Assembly: GCA_040219025.1 (NCBI GenBank) | Contig: JAVJTE010000030.1 | Span: forward strand, 62,001-126,000 | Reading direction: 5' to 3' | Origin: HT1-32 sp040219025 | GTDB taxonomy: Bacteria; Pseudomonadota; Alphaproteobacteria; Rhodospirillales; HT1-32 | Length of the DNA stretch: 64,000 bases | Part shown: positions 50,617-59,403 of the stretch, piece after piece | Position numbering within the stretch: the first letter of the stretch is position 1 | Layout of the letters: each line of letters begins with the position of its first letter | The notes under the pieces: model-generated | What the model was told of the DNA's origin: nothing | What the model saw: only the letters and a program-made list of their open reading frames with translations | Database searches by the model: none | Position numbers and translations under genes: made by a program

Positions 50617-50627
50617 CATCAGTTAAT

Positions 50628-50645
50628 TTGAAGCAACAGCTTCAA
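50628..50645. promoter_or_regulatory. Palindrome before the sdh-like operon
   Basis: TTGAAGCAACAGCTTCAA, perfect 7-4-7 inverted repeat, about 96-113 bases upstream of the Fe-S subunit start and just after the LysR gene. Candidate LysR operator (T-N11-A type core); it has no U-run, so a terminator is less likely. Confidence 0.45.
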
Positions 50646-50740
50646 GACTATTCGGTTTCAAATACCACCACCGGCACCTTATGTTAGGGTATAGCAAATG
50701 AGCCCGATACAAGGTCGGGTCGAGGGGCAAGGAACCAGTG

Positions 50741-51472
50741 ATGGGCGAGAACACCGCAAAAACCATGAAGGTGAAGGTCTGGCGCGGCAAGGACAGCGGC
50801 GACTGGCAGCATTATGAGGTACCGCATCGGGCCAGCCAGACGATTCTGGACGTTGTGACCTACATTCAGCGTCACCTTGATGACACCCTGTCCTATCGCT
50901 TTGCCTGCCGTGTCGGCATGTGCGGCTCCTGCGCCATGACCGTCAACGGCAAACCGCGCTGGACCTGTCGCACCCATGTCTCCCGCGTGGTTGAAGACGG
51001 CGAGGTCAGTATCGCACCGCTCCGCAACATGCCGGTCATCAAGGATCTGGCCTGTGACATGACGGAGTTCTTCGCAAAATGGCAGCGCGCGGAAGGCAAA
51101 TTCAACGGCACCCGCACCCGCCATGAAAAAATGAACCCGGTCGATCCGACCAGTACCGCGCGCCAGGCCGCCTCGGCCGGCATTGAATGCATCAATTGTG
51201 CTGTCTGCTATTCCGCCTGTGATGTCGTCTCCTGGAATTCCGAATATCTCGGCCCGGCGGCCCTCAACCGGGCATGGACGCTGCTGAATGACGAACGTGA
51301 CGACAGTCAGACTGAGCGCCTGAAAGCCGTCGCGACGGATGCCGGCTGTCATTCCTGTCACAGTCAGGGCAGTTGTGCGGTGCATTGCCCGGTCGGCCTG
51401 AACCCGTCTCTGTCAATTGCCGGTCTGAAACGGGAATCGGCCAAGGCGCTGCTGCAGGGGAAACTGAAATGA
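50741..51472 (+). CDS. Succinate dehydrogenase/fumarate reductase-like Fe-S subunit
   Basis: 243 residues. [2Fe-2S] motif FACRVGMCGSCAMTVNG ... TC, [4Fe-4S] motif CINCAVCYSACDV and the third cluster CHSCHSQGSCAVHCPVGLNPSL, all three clusters of SdhB/FrdB. The ATG at 50741 follows AAGGAACCAGTG; a GTG three bases earlier is the alternative. First gene of a B-C-D-A operon overlapping the next gene by ATGA. Order differs from the usual sdhCDAB. Confidence 0.88.
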   Translation: MGENTAKTMKVKVWRGKDSGDWQHYEVPHRASQTILDVVTYIQRHLDDTLSYRFACRVGMCGSCAMTVNGKPRWTCRTHVSRVVEDGEVSIAPLRNMPVIKDLACDMTEFFAKWQRAEGKFNGTRTRHEKMNPVDPTSTARQAASAGIECINCAVCYSACDVVSWNSEYLGPAALNRAWTLLNDERDDSQTERLKAVATDAGCHSCHSQGSCAVHCPVGLNPSLSIAGLKRESAKALLQGKLK

Positions 51473-51801
51473 CCTCTGCCTGGCTCTATATCCTGCAACG
51501 CGCCTCGGCCATGATCATGGCCCCGCTGGTGATCGCGCATCTGCTGCTGATCATCTATGCCATGCGGGGTGGCATCACAGCCGGAGAAATCCTTTCACGT
51601 ACCCAGGGAAGCGTCGGCTGGGCGGTCTTCTACAGTCTGTTTGTCGTCTCCGCCGCCATTCACGCCCCGATTGGCGTGCGTAACGTGCTGGCGGAAATGG
51701 CGGGTCTCAAGGGCCGGACAGTTGATCTTGCAATCGCCGGATTTGGTCTCCTGTTGCTGATCATCGGCCTGCGTGCCGTCTACGGGGTGGTGGCGACATG
51801 A
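51469..51801 (+). CDS. Membrane anchor subunit of sdh-like complex (SdhC/D type)
   Basis: 110 residues, three helices (about 12-31, 50-68, 86-108). A His in VIAHLLLIIYA is placed like a haem b ligand. Coupled by ATGA to both neighbours. Family: cytochrome b/quinone anchor of complex II; homology is weak as usual for these subunits. Confidence 0.75.
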   Translation: MTSAWLYILQRASAMIMAPLVIAHLLLIIYAMRGGITAGEILSRTQGSVGWAVFYSLFVVSAAIHAPIGVRNVLAEMAGLKGRTVDLAIAGFGLLLLIIGLRAVYGVVAT

Positions 51802-52139
51802 TTTCCGGCCGACACAAACATCGCTACTGGTGGGCGTTTGCCGGGCACCGCATTTCCGGCGTCGCGCTGGCGGTCTTCCTGCCGTTCCATTTTCTGCTGC
51901 TGGGTACGGCCATTGATGGCGATGTCACGATGGACAGCTATCTCGCGCTGGCCGACAACATGCTGGCAAAAATCGCCGAGATGGGACTGGTGTTCTTCCT
52001 CACCATACATCTTGTTTTTGGCCTTCGCGTCCTGCTGATCGAGCTGGTTTCCTGGCGCCCCTGGCAAAAAGACCTGATCGCCTTCGGCGTCGCCATGGCG
52101 ACCCTGATGGCGGCCGGTTTCATCCTGATAGCGAGTTGA
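51798..52139 (+). CDS. Second membrane anchor subunit of sdh-like complex
   Basis: 113 residues, three helices. HRISGVALAVFLPFHFLLLG matches the HRxSG start of the SdhC family, with His 31 after it as a possible haem ligand and AIHxVFGLRVLL-like HLVFGLRVLLIE later. ATGA overlap with the preceding anchor, five-base spacing to the flavoprotein gene. Two anchors indicate a quinone-linked membrane enzyme. Confidence 0.76.
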   Translation: MISGRHKHRYWWAFAGHRISGVALAVFLPFHFLLLGTAIDGDVTMDSYLALADNMLAKIAEMGLVFFLTIHLVFGLRVLLIELVSWRPWQKDLIAFGVAMATLMAAGFILIAS

Positions 52140-52143
52140 TCCC

Positions 52144-53913
52144 ATGACCGAGATGATTGAACAATTCGACACAGATATCCTGATCATCGGCTCCGGCGGG
52201 GCAGGGCTGTTTGCTGCCCTGCATGCGCAGAAAGCCGCGCCTGATCTTGAAGTCACCCTGGCGGTCAAGGGGCTGATCGGCAAATGCGGCTGTACCCGGA
52301 TGGTACAGGGTGGTTACAACGTGGCGCTGAACGCGGCGGATTCCATCGAACGTCATTTCATGGACACCATTGTTGGCGGCAAATGGCTGCCCGATCAGGA
52401 TCTGGCCTGGCGGCTGGTGACGACAGCTATTGAACGTATTCACGAACTTGAAAACGAACTCGGCTGTTTCTTTGACCGCAATCCGGACGGCTCACTGCAT
52501 CAGAAAGCCTTCGCCGGTCAAAGCTTTGACCGCACGGTCCACAAGGGCGACCTGACGGGGATCGAGATCATCAACCGGCTGATGGAACAGGTGATGCGCA
52601 ATCCGTTGCGCCGGCTGGAGGAATGCCGGGCCATTGCACTGATCAAGACACCCGCCGGCGACGCACTTTCCGGCGTTGTCATGATCGACATGCGCACCGG
52701 AAAGTTCTTCTTCGTCCGGGCCAAGGCAGTACTTCTGGCCAGTGGTGGCGGGCCGACCATGTATCTCTATCACACGCCTTCCGGTGACAAGACCTGCGAC
52801 GGTATGGCCATGGCCCTGGATGTCGGGCTGGAACTTCGGGACATGGAAATGGTCCAGTTTCATCCGACCGGCCTGCTGGCCGGAACCGACACCCGCATGA
52901 CCGGGACGGTGCTGGAAGAGGGGCTGCGCGGTGCCGGCGGATATCTGCTGAACGGCGATGGTGAGCGCTTCATGCTGGATTACGACCCGGCTGGCGAGCG
53001 CGCGACCCGTGATGTGGTCTCCCGCGGCATCTATGCCGAGATGCGTAATGGCAAGACCACACCGAACGGCGGTGTCTATATTGAAATGAAACATCTCGGC
53101 CCGGAAAACGTGGCCAAGCGTTTCAAGGGCATGGTCGAACGCTGTGCCGACAGCGGCTTTGATCTGGCCGGTGACCGCGTTGAAGTCGTACCAACAGCCC
53201 ATTACATGATGGGAGGTATGGTTTTCCACGGTGACTGCGAAACCAAGATTGATGGCCTGTTCATCGCGGGCGAGGATGCCGGCGGTGTCCACGGTGCCAA
53301 CCGTCTGGGCGGCAACGGGGTCGCAAACTCCACGGTCTTCGGCGGTATCGCCGGTGACGCAATGGCGGCTTACGTCAAATCAGGCAAAGGTGGTCTGCGC
53401 GAACCGGACCGCTCTGCGATTGATGCTGCCGTCGCAAAGGCGACCGCGCCATTTGCAAAGAAGAAAGGCAATATCAATGGCTTGCGGGAACGTCTTTACA
53501 ATGTGATGTGGGATGATGTCGGCATTATCCGGGACCATGAAGGGCTGACCCGCGCCACCAGTCAGCTTGATGACATCGCCGCAGAGCTTGCCGAGTCCGG
53601 TGTCGACGATACAGACCGTGCCTTCAATCTGACCTGGCATGACCGCCTGAACATGGACAGCCTGGTCGAAATCAGCCGCGCCATCGCCTTTGCCTCGCTG
53701 GCACGTGAAGACAGCCGTGGTGCGCATTACCGGGCGGATTTCCCGGAAGCCGGCGATCTGAACACGACGGCCTATACCGTCGTGACCAAGGAACAGGGGG
53801 CCTTCAAGGCAACAACCCGACCGGTTGAATTCACTATCGTCCGGCCGGGTGAAAGCCTGATCGGCGACGATATCGGTGCGCCGCCGGCGACTGCCAGCAG
53901 CACAGCGCCTTAA
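52144..53913 (+). CDS. Flavoprotein subunit, SdhA/FrdA-like, without the canonical FAD histidine
   Basis: 589 residues. FAD-binding start IDTDILIIGSGGAGLFAALHA-type (cited GSGGAGLFAA), substrate motifs QFHPTGLLAG, LEEGLRGAGGYLLN, TRDVVSRGI (catalytic Arg), TAHYMMGGM (His) and HGANRLGGNGVANS. The covalent-FAD His of SdhA (SHTxAAQGG) is replaced: the site reads CGCTRMVQGG (48-57), with Cys 50 in the His position, so FAD is probably not histidyl-linked. The E in RGEGG is also Ala. This points to a non-canonical dehydrogenase or reductase acting on a dicarboxylate-like compound rather than the standard respiratory complex II. Forms the complex with the three preceding genes. Confidence 0.85.
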   Translation: MTEMIEQFDTDILIIGSGGAGLFAALHAQKAAPDLEVTLAVKGLIGKCGCTRMVQGGYNVALNAADSIERHFMDTIVGGKWLPDQDLAWRLVTTAIERIHELENELGCFFDRNPDGSLHQKAFAGQSFDRTVHKGDLTGIEIINRLMEQVMRNPLRRLEECRAIALIKTPAGDALSGVVMIDMRTGKFFFVRAKAVLLASGGGPTMYLYHTPSGDKTCDGMAMALDVGLELRDMEMVQFHPTGLLAGTDTRMTGTVLEEGLRGAGGYLLNGDGERFMLDYDPAGERATRDVVSRGIYAEMRNGKTTPNGGVYIEMKHLGPENVAKRFKGMVERCADSGFDLAGDRVEVVPTAHYMMGGMVFHGDCETKIDGLFIAGEDAGGVHGANRLGGNGVANSTVFGGIAGDAMAAYVKSGKGGLREPDRSAIDAAVAKATAPFAKKKGNINGLRERLYNVMWDDVGIIRDHEGLTRATSQLDDIAAELAESGVDDTDRAFNLTWHDRLNMDSLVEISRAIAFASLAREDSRGAHYRADFPEAGDLNTTAYTVVTKEQGAFKATTRPVEFTIVRPGESLIGDDIGAPPATASSTAP

Positions 53914-53933
53914 ACCCAGGGACGGAAACGGAC

Positions 53934-54899
53934 ATGATTGATCAGAAGCTTATCCAGTCCACCGGCGAGAAGCTGATGGAAAAAGCCGGGATCGAAATTC
54001 CGGATGACTACCTCACCGGCGTCAAGGCCATGGCCAATGCTGAAGACGGCGAACTCTCGGCGTTCGTCCTGCGGGCAATGCTGGAGAATTACGAGGCTGC
54101 CAAACAGGACCGACGGGCGATGTGCGCGGATACAGGCGTGCCGCGCTGGTATGTGAAGATCGGCAATGACGCAAAACTGGCCGGTGGTCCGATCGCGATG
54201 GAAGCCGCCATTCGCCGGGCGACAGCGACAGCGACCTTCGACATTCCGTTGCGGCCAAACCGGGTGCATCCGCTCTGGCGTACCGATCACAACAACAATG
54301 TCGGTCTCAATGCACCGGAAATCGAATACAGCTTCGAGCCGGATGCCGACTGGATCGACCTGACCAGTGTTCACAAGGGCGGGCTGTTCGGAACCGACTA
54401 CCGGATGCTGTTTCCGGGCGACGGGATTGACGGCATCAAGCGTTTCTACCTCGACACGCTGGTGTCATTCGGCAAGCGCGGGCTGGCCTGCCAGCCGGCG
54501 ATCATCGGCATTGGCCTTGGTGGCTCCAAGGATACGACCATGGTGCTGGGCAAGCAGGCGGCCTGCCTGCGTACCGTCGGCAACCGCAACCCGGACCCGA
54601 AGGTTGCGGCTCTGGAACTCGAACTTCAGGAAATCGGCAACAATATCGGCATGGGCGCCATGGGCTTCGTCGGGAAATCGATGGTCGTCGATTGTCATAT
54701 CGAATGCGGCTTCACTCATACCGGCGGCATGCCGATGAGTGTCCATGCCTTCTGCCTGTCATCACGGCGGGCTACAGCACGAATTTACAATGATGGCCGG
54801 GTCGAATATCGCACCGATCCGGAATGGTTCACCCCCTACATGAGACGGGAGACGGTCGAATGGTCACCAAAAGCGGACGGCTTAAAGAAGTCCGGATAA
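53934..54899 (+). CDS. Class I fumarase / L-tartrate dehydratase alpha subunit
   Basis: 321 residues. Fe-S dehydratase alpha family: CADTGVPRWYVKIG, ACQPAIIGIGLGGSKDTT, GFTHTGGMPMSVHAFCLSSRRA, with the cysteines expected for a catalytic [4Fe-4S] cluster. These enzymes hydrate fumarate, mesaconate or tartrate. 20 bases after the flavoprotein gene; the beta gene overlaps its end by 40 bases. Specificity cannot be read: fumarase, mesaconase or tartrate dehydratase. Confidence 0.84.
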   Translation: MIDQKLIQSTGEKLMEKAGIEIPDDYLTGVKAMANAEDGELSAFVLRAMLENYEAAKQDRRAMCADTGVPRWYVKIGNDAKLAGGPIAMEAAIRRATATATFDIPLRPNRVHPLWRTDHNNNVGLNAPEIEYSFEPDADWIDLTSVHKGGLFGTDYRMLFPGDGIDGIKRFYLDTLVSFGKRGLACQPAIIGIGLGGSKDTTMVLGKQAACLRTVGNRNPDPKVAALELELQEIGNNIGMGAMGFVGKSMVVDCHIECGFTHTGGMPMSVHAFCLSSRRATARIYNDGRVEYRTDPEWFTPYMRRETVEWSPKADGLKKSG

Positions 54900-55540
54900 A
54901 CACACCGGTCTCTGCGGAAGATATCGCAAAACTGGAGCTGGGCGATGTCGTCTATCTGGACGGTATCATCTACACGGCACGCGAGGGTGTCTATGAGCGG
55001 ATCCTGGGTGCGGGCGACAAGCCGCCGGTCGATATCGCGGCACTGACCAATGTGAACTTCCACTGCTCGCCCGCCGCCCGCGTGAACGAGGACGGCAGCT
55101 TCACCATTGGTGCGGTCACAGCAACCGCCAGCTTCCGTTTCTCGAAATGGCTGCCGCAATGGTTCGAGACATCGGGCTGCAAGGTCATCATCGGCAAAGG
55201 CGGCATGAGCAGCGAGGATTACAAGAATATCTTCGTGCCGAACGGGGCAACCTATCTGACCACGGTCGGCTATGGTACGGGTGCCCTGCTGGGTCGCGGG
55301 ATTCGCAAAATCCGTGATGCCGTCTGGCTCGATGATCTCGGCATCGCCCAGGCCATGTGGATTCTGGAAGTCGAAAAATTCGGCCCCTTCATCGTCGATT
55401 GCGACCGCGAGGGTAACAGCCTGTTCGAGGAACAGAATGCCGCTGTCGCCGGACAGATAGAGGGATTGTATGAAGGCCTGAAACGACCGGCGCTGCATCG
55501 TTACGGCGAAACCGACGATCGCAAGGAAGAGCTGATCTGA
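54860..55540 (+). CDS. Class I fumarase / tartrate dehydratase beta subunit
   Basis: 226 residues, the swivel-type beta subunit: RINTPVSAEDIAKLELGDVVYLDGIIYTARE-type front (cited GDVVYLDGIIYTA), IGKGGMSSEDY, NGATYLTTVGYGTGALLG. The ATG at 54860 follows GGGAGACGG. Its 40-base overlap with the alpha gene shows tight coupling. Together they would act on the product of the flavoprotein complex, a two-step oxidation-hydration of a saturated dicarboxylate (succinate to malate if canonical). Confidence 0.84.
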   Translation: MVTKSGRLKEVRINTPVSAEDIAKLELGDVVYLDGIIYTAREGVYERILGAGDKPPVDIAALTNVNFHCSPAARVNEDGSFTIGAVTATASFRFSKWLPQWFETSGCKVIIGKGGMSSEDYKNIFVPNGATYLTTVGYGTGALLGRGIRKIRDAVWLDDLGIAQAMWILEVEKFGPFIVDCDREGNSLFEEQNAAVAGQIEGLYEGLKRPALHRYGETDDRKEELI

Positions 55541-55708
55541 CCGGTCGGGCTTCGTACCAGAACACTGACTCCATCCGGTTACTGTCGCGTATATTCCGAG
55601 CATCGGCCTGTGCAGGCGAATCGATTTGGGGCATGCCGACGCTGATGCCTTTACTCGGCCCGGTTTCTTCGCCTTAATATGCTGATATAAAACAGGGAAA
55701 CCCCAAAC

Positions 55709-56329
55709 ATGTTGAAAATTCTTGGTCGCGCAAATTCATCGAATGTGCGCAAGGTTCTATGGGCTGCAGAGGAAGTCGGGCAGGCGTTTGAACGCAGTGA
55801 CGTCGGCGGTCCGTTTGGCGGCAACGATACCCCGGATTACCTCCGCATGAACCCTACCGGGCTAGTGCCGACGCTGATTGATGGCGACGTCATTGTCTGG
55901 GAATCAAATGCAATCATCCGGTATCTCGGGGCCAAATACGGCGCCGGGTCACTCTGGCCGACCGATCTTGTTGTGCGCGCCGATGCGGACAAATGGATGG
56001 ACTGGCAGATTTTCTCGCTTGCCGGCCCGATGACACATCTGCTGCACAGCCATATGGGAACACCGGGGCGTGCCGGCACACCGGAAAGCATTGCCGCTGC
56101 CGAGTCGGAAATGGTGAAACACTGGACGGTACTTGAGCAGGGGCTGCAGGGCCGCGACTTCGTTGCCGGCAAAAGCTTCAGCATGGGCGATATTCCGCCG
56201 GGATTCTTTATCAATCGCTGGCGGAAGCTGGCGAAGAACCAGCCGGATTTCCCGAACATATCAGCCTGGCATGAACGTCTGAAGCAGCGCGAAGGCTACC
56301 GGAAACATATCGTCGATGCCGGCGTCTGA
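55709..56329 (+). CDS. Glutathione S-transferase family protein
   Basis: 206 residues, N-terminal thioredoxin-like domain (LGRANSSNVRKVLWAAEE, RMNPTGLVPTLIDG, VWESNAIIRYL) and all-helical C-terminal domain (GKSFSMGDIPPGFF). The active-site serine (SSNVRK) fits a beta/zeta-type cytosolic GST. Weak ribosome site. 168 bases from the fumarase beta stop; probably an independent gene. Confidence 0.87.
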   Translation: MLKILGRANSSNVRKVLWAAEEVGQAFERSDVGGPFGGNDTPDYLRMNPTGLVPTLIDGDVIVWESNAIIRYLGAKYGAGSLWPTDLVVRADADKWMDWQIFSLAGPMTHLLHSHMGTPGRAGTPESIAAAESEMVKHWTVLEQGLQGRDFVAGKSFSMGDIPPGFFINRWRKLAKNQPDFPNISAWHERLKQREGYRKHIVDAGV

Positions 56330-56659
56330 CGGCCTAACGACCGCGCTCTCCGGGCATAAGCCCGGACCACCGGCTATTCCGGGGCTGTCCCGACAAGGCA
56401 GCCCCGGAATTCCCGCCATCTCCCCGGCGATGACGGATAGCACGGAATATGACGCTGGCGGCAGAACCTGGCCCGGTTAATCCGGCAGAGTAGATGCGAC
56501 ACAGATGACAATCTCCATATATCAGGAACATTCACTCACACTGTAAACCGTCCTTTAATCATCGGAGCAGGGGCGTTATACATTTGCGCACTGCACCAAA
56601 GCGTGATGAACGCTGTTGCTGCGGCCCGGGAAGGGGCCGCCCTGAACAGGAAGAGGCTC
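56330..56659. other. Intergenic region with REP-like palindromes, nuo promoter
   Basis: 330 bases. The first ~120 carry a GC-rich palindromic element (see separate entry). The remainder (56470-56659) is less GC-rich and probably carries the nuo promoter. Short frames here, including one upstream of nuoA in the same frame, have no better start than the ATG at 56660. Confidence 0.5.
56349..56445. repeat. REP-like palindromic intergenic element
   Basis: Two perfect hairpins: TCCGGGC-ATAA-GCCCGGA (56349-56366) and TCCGGGGCTG ... CAGCCCCGGA (56378-56408), followed by CCATCTCCCCGGCGATGACGG. This resembles the GC-rich CGTCATCCCGGG-type dispersed repeats of alphaproteobacterial genomes. It may also end the upstream GST transcript. 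Confidence 0.55.
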
Positions 56660-57025
56660 ATGGACGACCTTTTGATGGAATATTTACCGATCCTGATTTT
56701 CCTCGGGATTGCCATCGGTCTTGCGGCGATCATTCTGATTGCCTCCTACGTCGTTGCACCGCAGCGGCCTGACGCTGAAAAGCTCTCCGCCTACGAGTGC
56801 GGATTTGATGCCTTTGACGATGCCCGCAACAAGTTCGATGTCCGGTTCTATCTTGTTGCCATCCTGTTCATCATTTTTGATCTGGAAGTTGCCTTCCTGT
56901 TTCCCTGGGCGGTCTCGCTGGGCGATATCGGACTTTTCGGTTTCTGGTCGATGGTTGTCTTCCTCGGCATTCTGACCGTTGGCTTTATCTATGAATGGAA
57001 AAAAGGTGCTCTGGAATGGGAGTGA
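56660..57025 (+). CDS. nuoA: NADH-quinone oxidoreductase subunit A
   Basis: 121 residues, three membrane helices, family motifs KLSAYECGFDAFDDARNKFDVRFY and FDLEVAFLFPW. The ATG at 56660 is preceded by AGGAAGAGG; an ATG at 56603 would add 19 non-conserved residues. First subunit gene of the complex I operon; next gene overlaps by 10 bases. Confidence 0.96.
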   Translation: MDDLLMEYLPILIFLGIAIGLAAIILIASYVVAPQRPDAEKLSAYECGFDAFDDARNKFDVRFYLVAILFIIFDLEVAFLFPWAVSLGDIGLFGFWSMVVFLGILTVGFIYEWKKGALEWE

Positions 57026-57570
57026 TCGAAAACCCCGCCCGTTCGGCTGCGCAGCCGCTCGCACCCGGTGCTGAGCAGGACGCGCTTCTCAACACCATCG
57101 GTGACGAAATCCAGAACAAGGGCTTTGTTCTGGCCAACGTCGACAAGCTGGTAAACTGGGCCCGTTCCGGCTCACTCTGGCCAATGACCTTCGGTCTGGC
57201 CTGCTGTGCCGTCGAGATGATGCATACAGCCTGTTCGCGCTATGACATGGACCGCTTCGGCGTGGTTTTCCGCCCGTCGCCACGGCAGTCGGATGTGATG
57301 ATCGTTGCCGGCACCCTGACCAACAAGATGGCTCCCGCCCTCCGCAAGGTCTATGACCAGATGGCAGAACCGCGCTGGGTGATCTCAATGGGCAGCTGTG
57401 CCAATGGTGGCGGTTATTATCATTACAGCTATTCCGTGGTTCGCGGCTGCGACCGGATCGTTCCGGTCGACATCTATGTGCCGGGCTGCCCGCCGACAGC
57501 CGAGGCGCTGCTGTACGGCATCATGCAGTTGCAGCGGAAAATCAAACGCACTGGCACAATCGCCCGATAA
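57016..57570 (+). CDS. nuoB: NADH-quinone oxidoreductase subunit B
   Basis: 184 residues, carrying the N2 cluster: GLACCAVEMMH, GSCANGGGYYHYSYSV and VPGCPPTAEALLYG contain the four cysteines. Start ATG at 57016 lies inside the end of nuoA. Peripheral arm subunit near quinone. Confidence 0.97.
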   Translation: MGVIENPARSAAQPLAPGAEQDALLNTIGDEIQNKGFVLANVDKLVNWARSGSLWPMTFGLACCAVEMMHTACSRYDMDRFGVVFRPSPRQSDVMIVAGTLTNKMAPALRKVYDQMAEPRWVISMGSCANGGGYYHYSYSVVRGCDRIVPVDIYVPGCPPTAEALLYGIMQLQRKIKRTGTIAR

Positions 57571-57592
57571 TGCGGGCTAATAGGATCGAGTA

Positions 57593-58216
57593 ATGGCAGA
57601 CGAAACCCTGACCGACCTCGGCGAGTTTATCTCGGGCGCACAGGCCAACGACATCACCGGCTTTCACGTTAAGAACGGTGAGCTTGTGCTGACGGTTCTT
57701 CCCGCCGGCATCAATCGTGTCCTGCGCTTTATCCGGGATGATACGAACTGCAAGTTCACAATTCTTGTCGACCTTTGCGGTGCCGACTATCCGGATCGCG
57801 AAAAGCGCTTCGAGGTGGTCTATAACCTGCTCAGCATCACCCAGAACCTGCGGGTACGAATCAAGGTCTCCACCGATGAGGACACGCCGGTCCCATCGGT
57901 CACGGAAGTCTTCCCGGCCGCGGGCTGGTTCGAGCGCGAGACGTGGGATCTCTACGGCATTTATTTCTCCGGCAATCCGGATCTTCGCCGGATCATGACC
58001 GATTACGGTTTTGAAGGTCATCCGCTGCGCAAGGATTTCCCGCTCACCGGATATGTTGAGCTGCGTTACGACGACGAACAGAAGCGCGTGGTCTACGAGC
58101 CGGTCAAACTGACCCAGGATTTCCGCAGCTTTGATTTCATGAGTCCCTGGGAAGGGGCCAAGCATATTCTGCCGGGCGACGAGAAAGCCGAAACGAAGCA
58201 AGCGGGTGACGACTGA
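57593..58216 (+). CDS. nuoC: NADH-quinone oxidoreductase subunit C
   Basis: 207 residues, 30 kDa subunit motif ERETWDLYGIYFSGNPDLRRIMTDYGFEGHPLRKDFPLTG (cited in part: ERETWDLYGI, GHPLRKDFPLTG). Separate from nuoD, not a CD fusion. 22 bases after nuoB; last base of the stop overlaps the nuoD ATG. Confidence 0.97.
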   Translation: MADETLTDLGEFISGAQANDITGFHVKNGELVLTVLPAGINRVLRFIRDDTNCKFTILVDLCGADYPDREKRFEVVYNLLSITQNLRVRIKVSTDEDTPVPSVTEVFPAAGWFERETWDLYGIYFSGNPDLRRIMTDYGFEGHPLRKDFPLTGYVELRYDDEQKRVVYEPVKLTQDFRSFDFMSPWEGAKHILPGDEKAETKQAGDD

Positions 58217-59403
58217 TGCCTGAACAGCAGATTGAAAACTTCCAGATCAACTTCGGACCGCAGCACCCTGCGGCCCACGGCGTGTTGCGTCTGGTGCTGG
58301 AAATGGACGGCGAGGTGGTCGACCGCGCAGATCCGCATATCGGCCTGCTGCATCGCGGCACCGAAAAGCTGATCGAACACAAGACCTACCTGCAGGCCGT
58401 GCCTTATTTTGACCGGCTGGACTATGTCGCACCGATGAATCAGGAACATGCCTTCGCGCTGGCTGTCGAGAAGCTGCTCGGCATCACGCCGCCGCCGCGC
58501 GGGCAGGCGATCCGGGTGCTGTATTCCGAAATTGGCCGGATCCTGAACCACCTGCTGAACATCACGACCTTCGCACTGGATGTCGGGGCCATGACCCCGC
58601 TGCTCTATGCCTTTGAAGACCGTGAACTGCTGATGGAGTTCTATGAACGCGCTTCCGGTGCCCGGTTGCATGCCGCCTATTTCCGCCCGGGTGGCGTTGC
58701 CTTCGACCTGCCGCCCGGTCTGATCGACGATATCCTGAAATTCTGCGATCATTTCCCGGAAACCATGGACACCATGGAAGGCCTGCTGACGGAAAACCGC
58801 ATTTACAAACAGCGGACGGTCAATATCGGCGTCGTCAGCGCTGAAGATGCGCAGGCATGGGGGTTCACCGGTGTCATGCTGCGGGGCTCCGGCGTGCCCT
58901 GGGATCTGCGCAAGTCGCAGCCCTATGACGGCTACGAAACCTATGACTTCGACATTCCGGTCGGCGTCCATGGCGATTGCTATGACCGTTATGTCTGCCG
59001 CATGGAAGAAATGAAACAGAGCGTTTCGATCATCCGTCAGGCCTGTGAGCGCATCCGGCAACATGCCGGCGAGCCGGTGAAGGTCGAGAACAACAAGATC
59101 TCGCCACCGTCACGTGCCAAGATGAAACAGTCGATGGAAGCGCTGATTCATCACTTCAAGCTGTATACCGAAGGCTATCACGTCCCGGCGGGTGAAACCT
59201 ACACAGCGGTTGAAGCACCGAAAGGCGAGTTCGGGGTCTATCTGGTATCGGATGGCAGCAACAAACCCTACCGGTGCAAGATCCGGGCACCCGGGTTTCC
59301 GCATTTGCAGGGCCTCGATTTTCTGTCGAAGGGCCATATGCTGGCCGATGTCGTCGCCATCATCGGCTCACTAGATATCGTGTTCGGGGAGATTGACCGG
59401 TGA
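58216..59403 (+). CDS. nuoD: NADH-quinone oxidoreductase subunit D
   Basis: 395 residues, 49 kDa subunit, related to the large subunit of [NiFe] hydrogenases but without metal cysteines: NFGPQHPAAHGVLRL (quinone site), LHRGTEKLIEHK, RILNHLLNIT, and C-terminal RAPGFPHLQGLDFLSKGHMLADVVAIIGSLDIVFGEIDR (cited as GFPHLQGLDFLSKG). Begins at the TGATG junction. Confidence 0.97.
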   Translation: MPEQQIENFQINFGPQHPAAHGVLRLVLEMDGEVVDRADPHIGLLHRGTEKLIEHKTYLQAVPYFDRLDYVAPMNQEHAFALAVEKLLGITPPPRGQAIRVLYSEIGRILNHLLNITTFALDVGAMTPLLYAFEDRELLMEFYERASGARLHAAYFRPGGVAFDLPPGLIDDILKFCDHFPETMDTMEGLLTENRIYKQRTVNIGVVSAEDAQAWGFTGVMLRGSGVPWDLRKSQPYDGYETYDFDIPVGVHGDCYDRYVCRMEEMKQSVSIIRQACERIRQHAGEPVKVENNKISPPSRAKMKQSMEALIHHFKLYTEGYHVPAGETYTAVEAPKGEFGVYLVSDGSNKPYRCKIRAPGFPHLQGLDFLSKGHMLADVVAIIGSLDIVFGEIDR

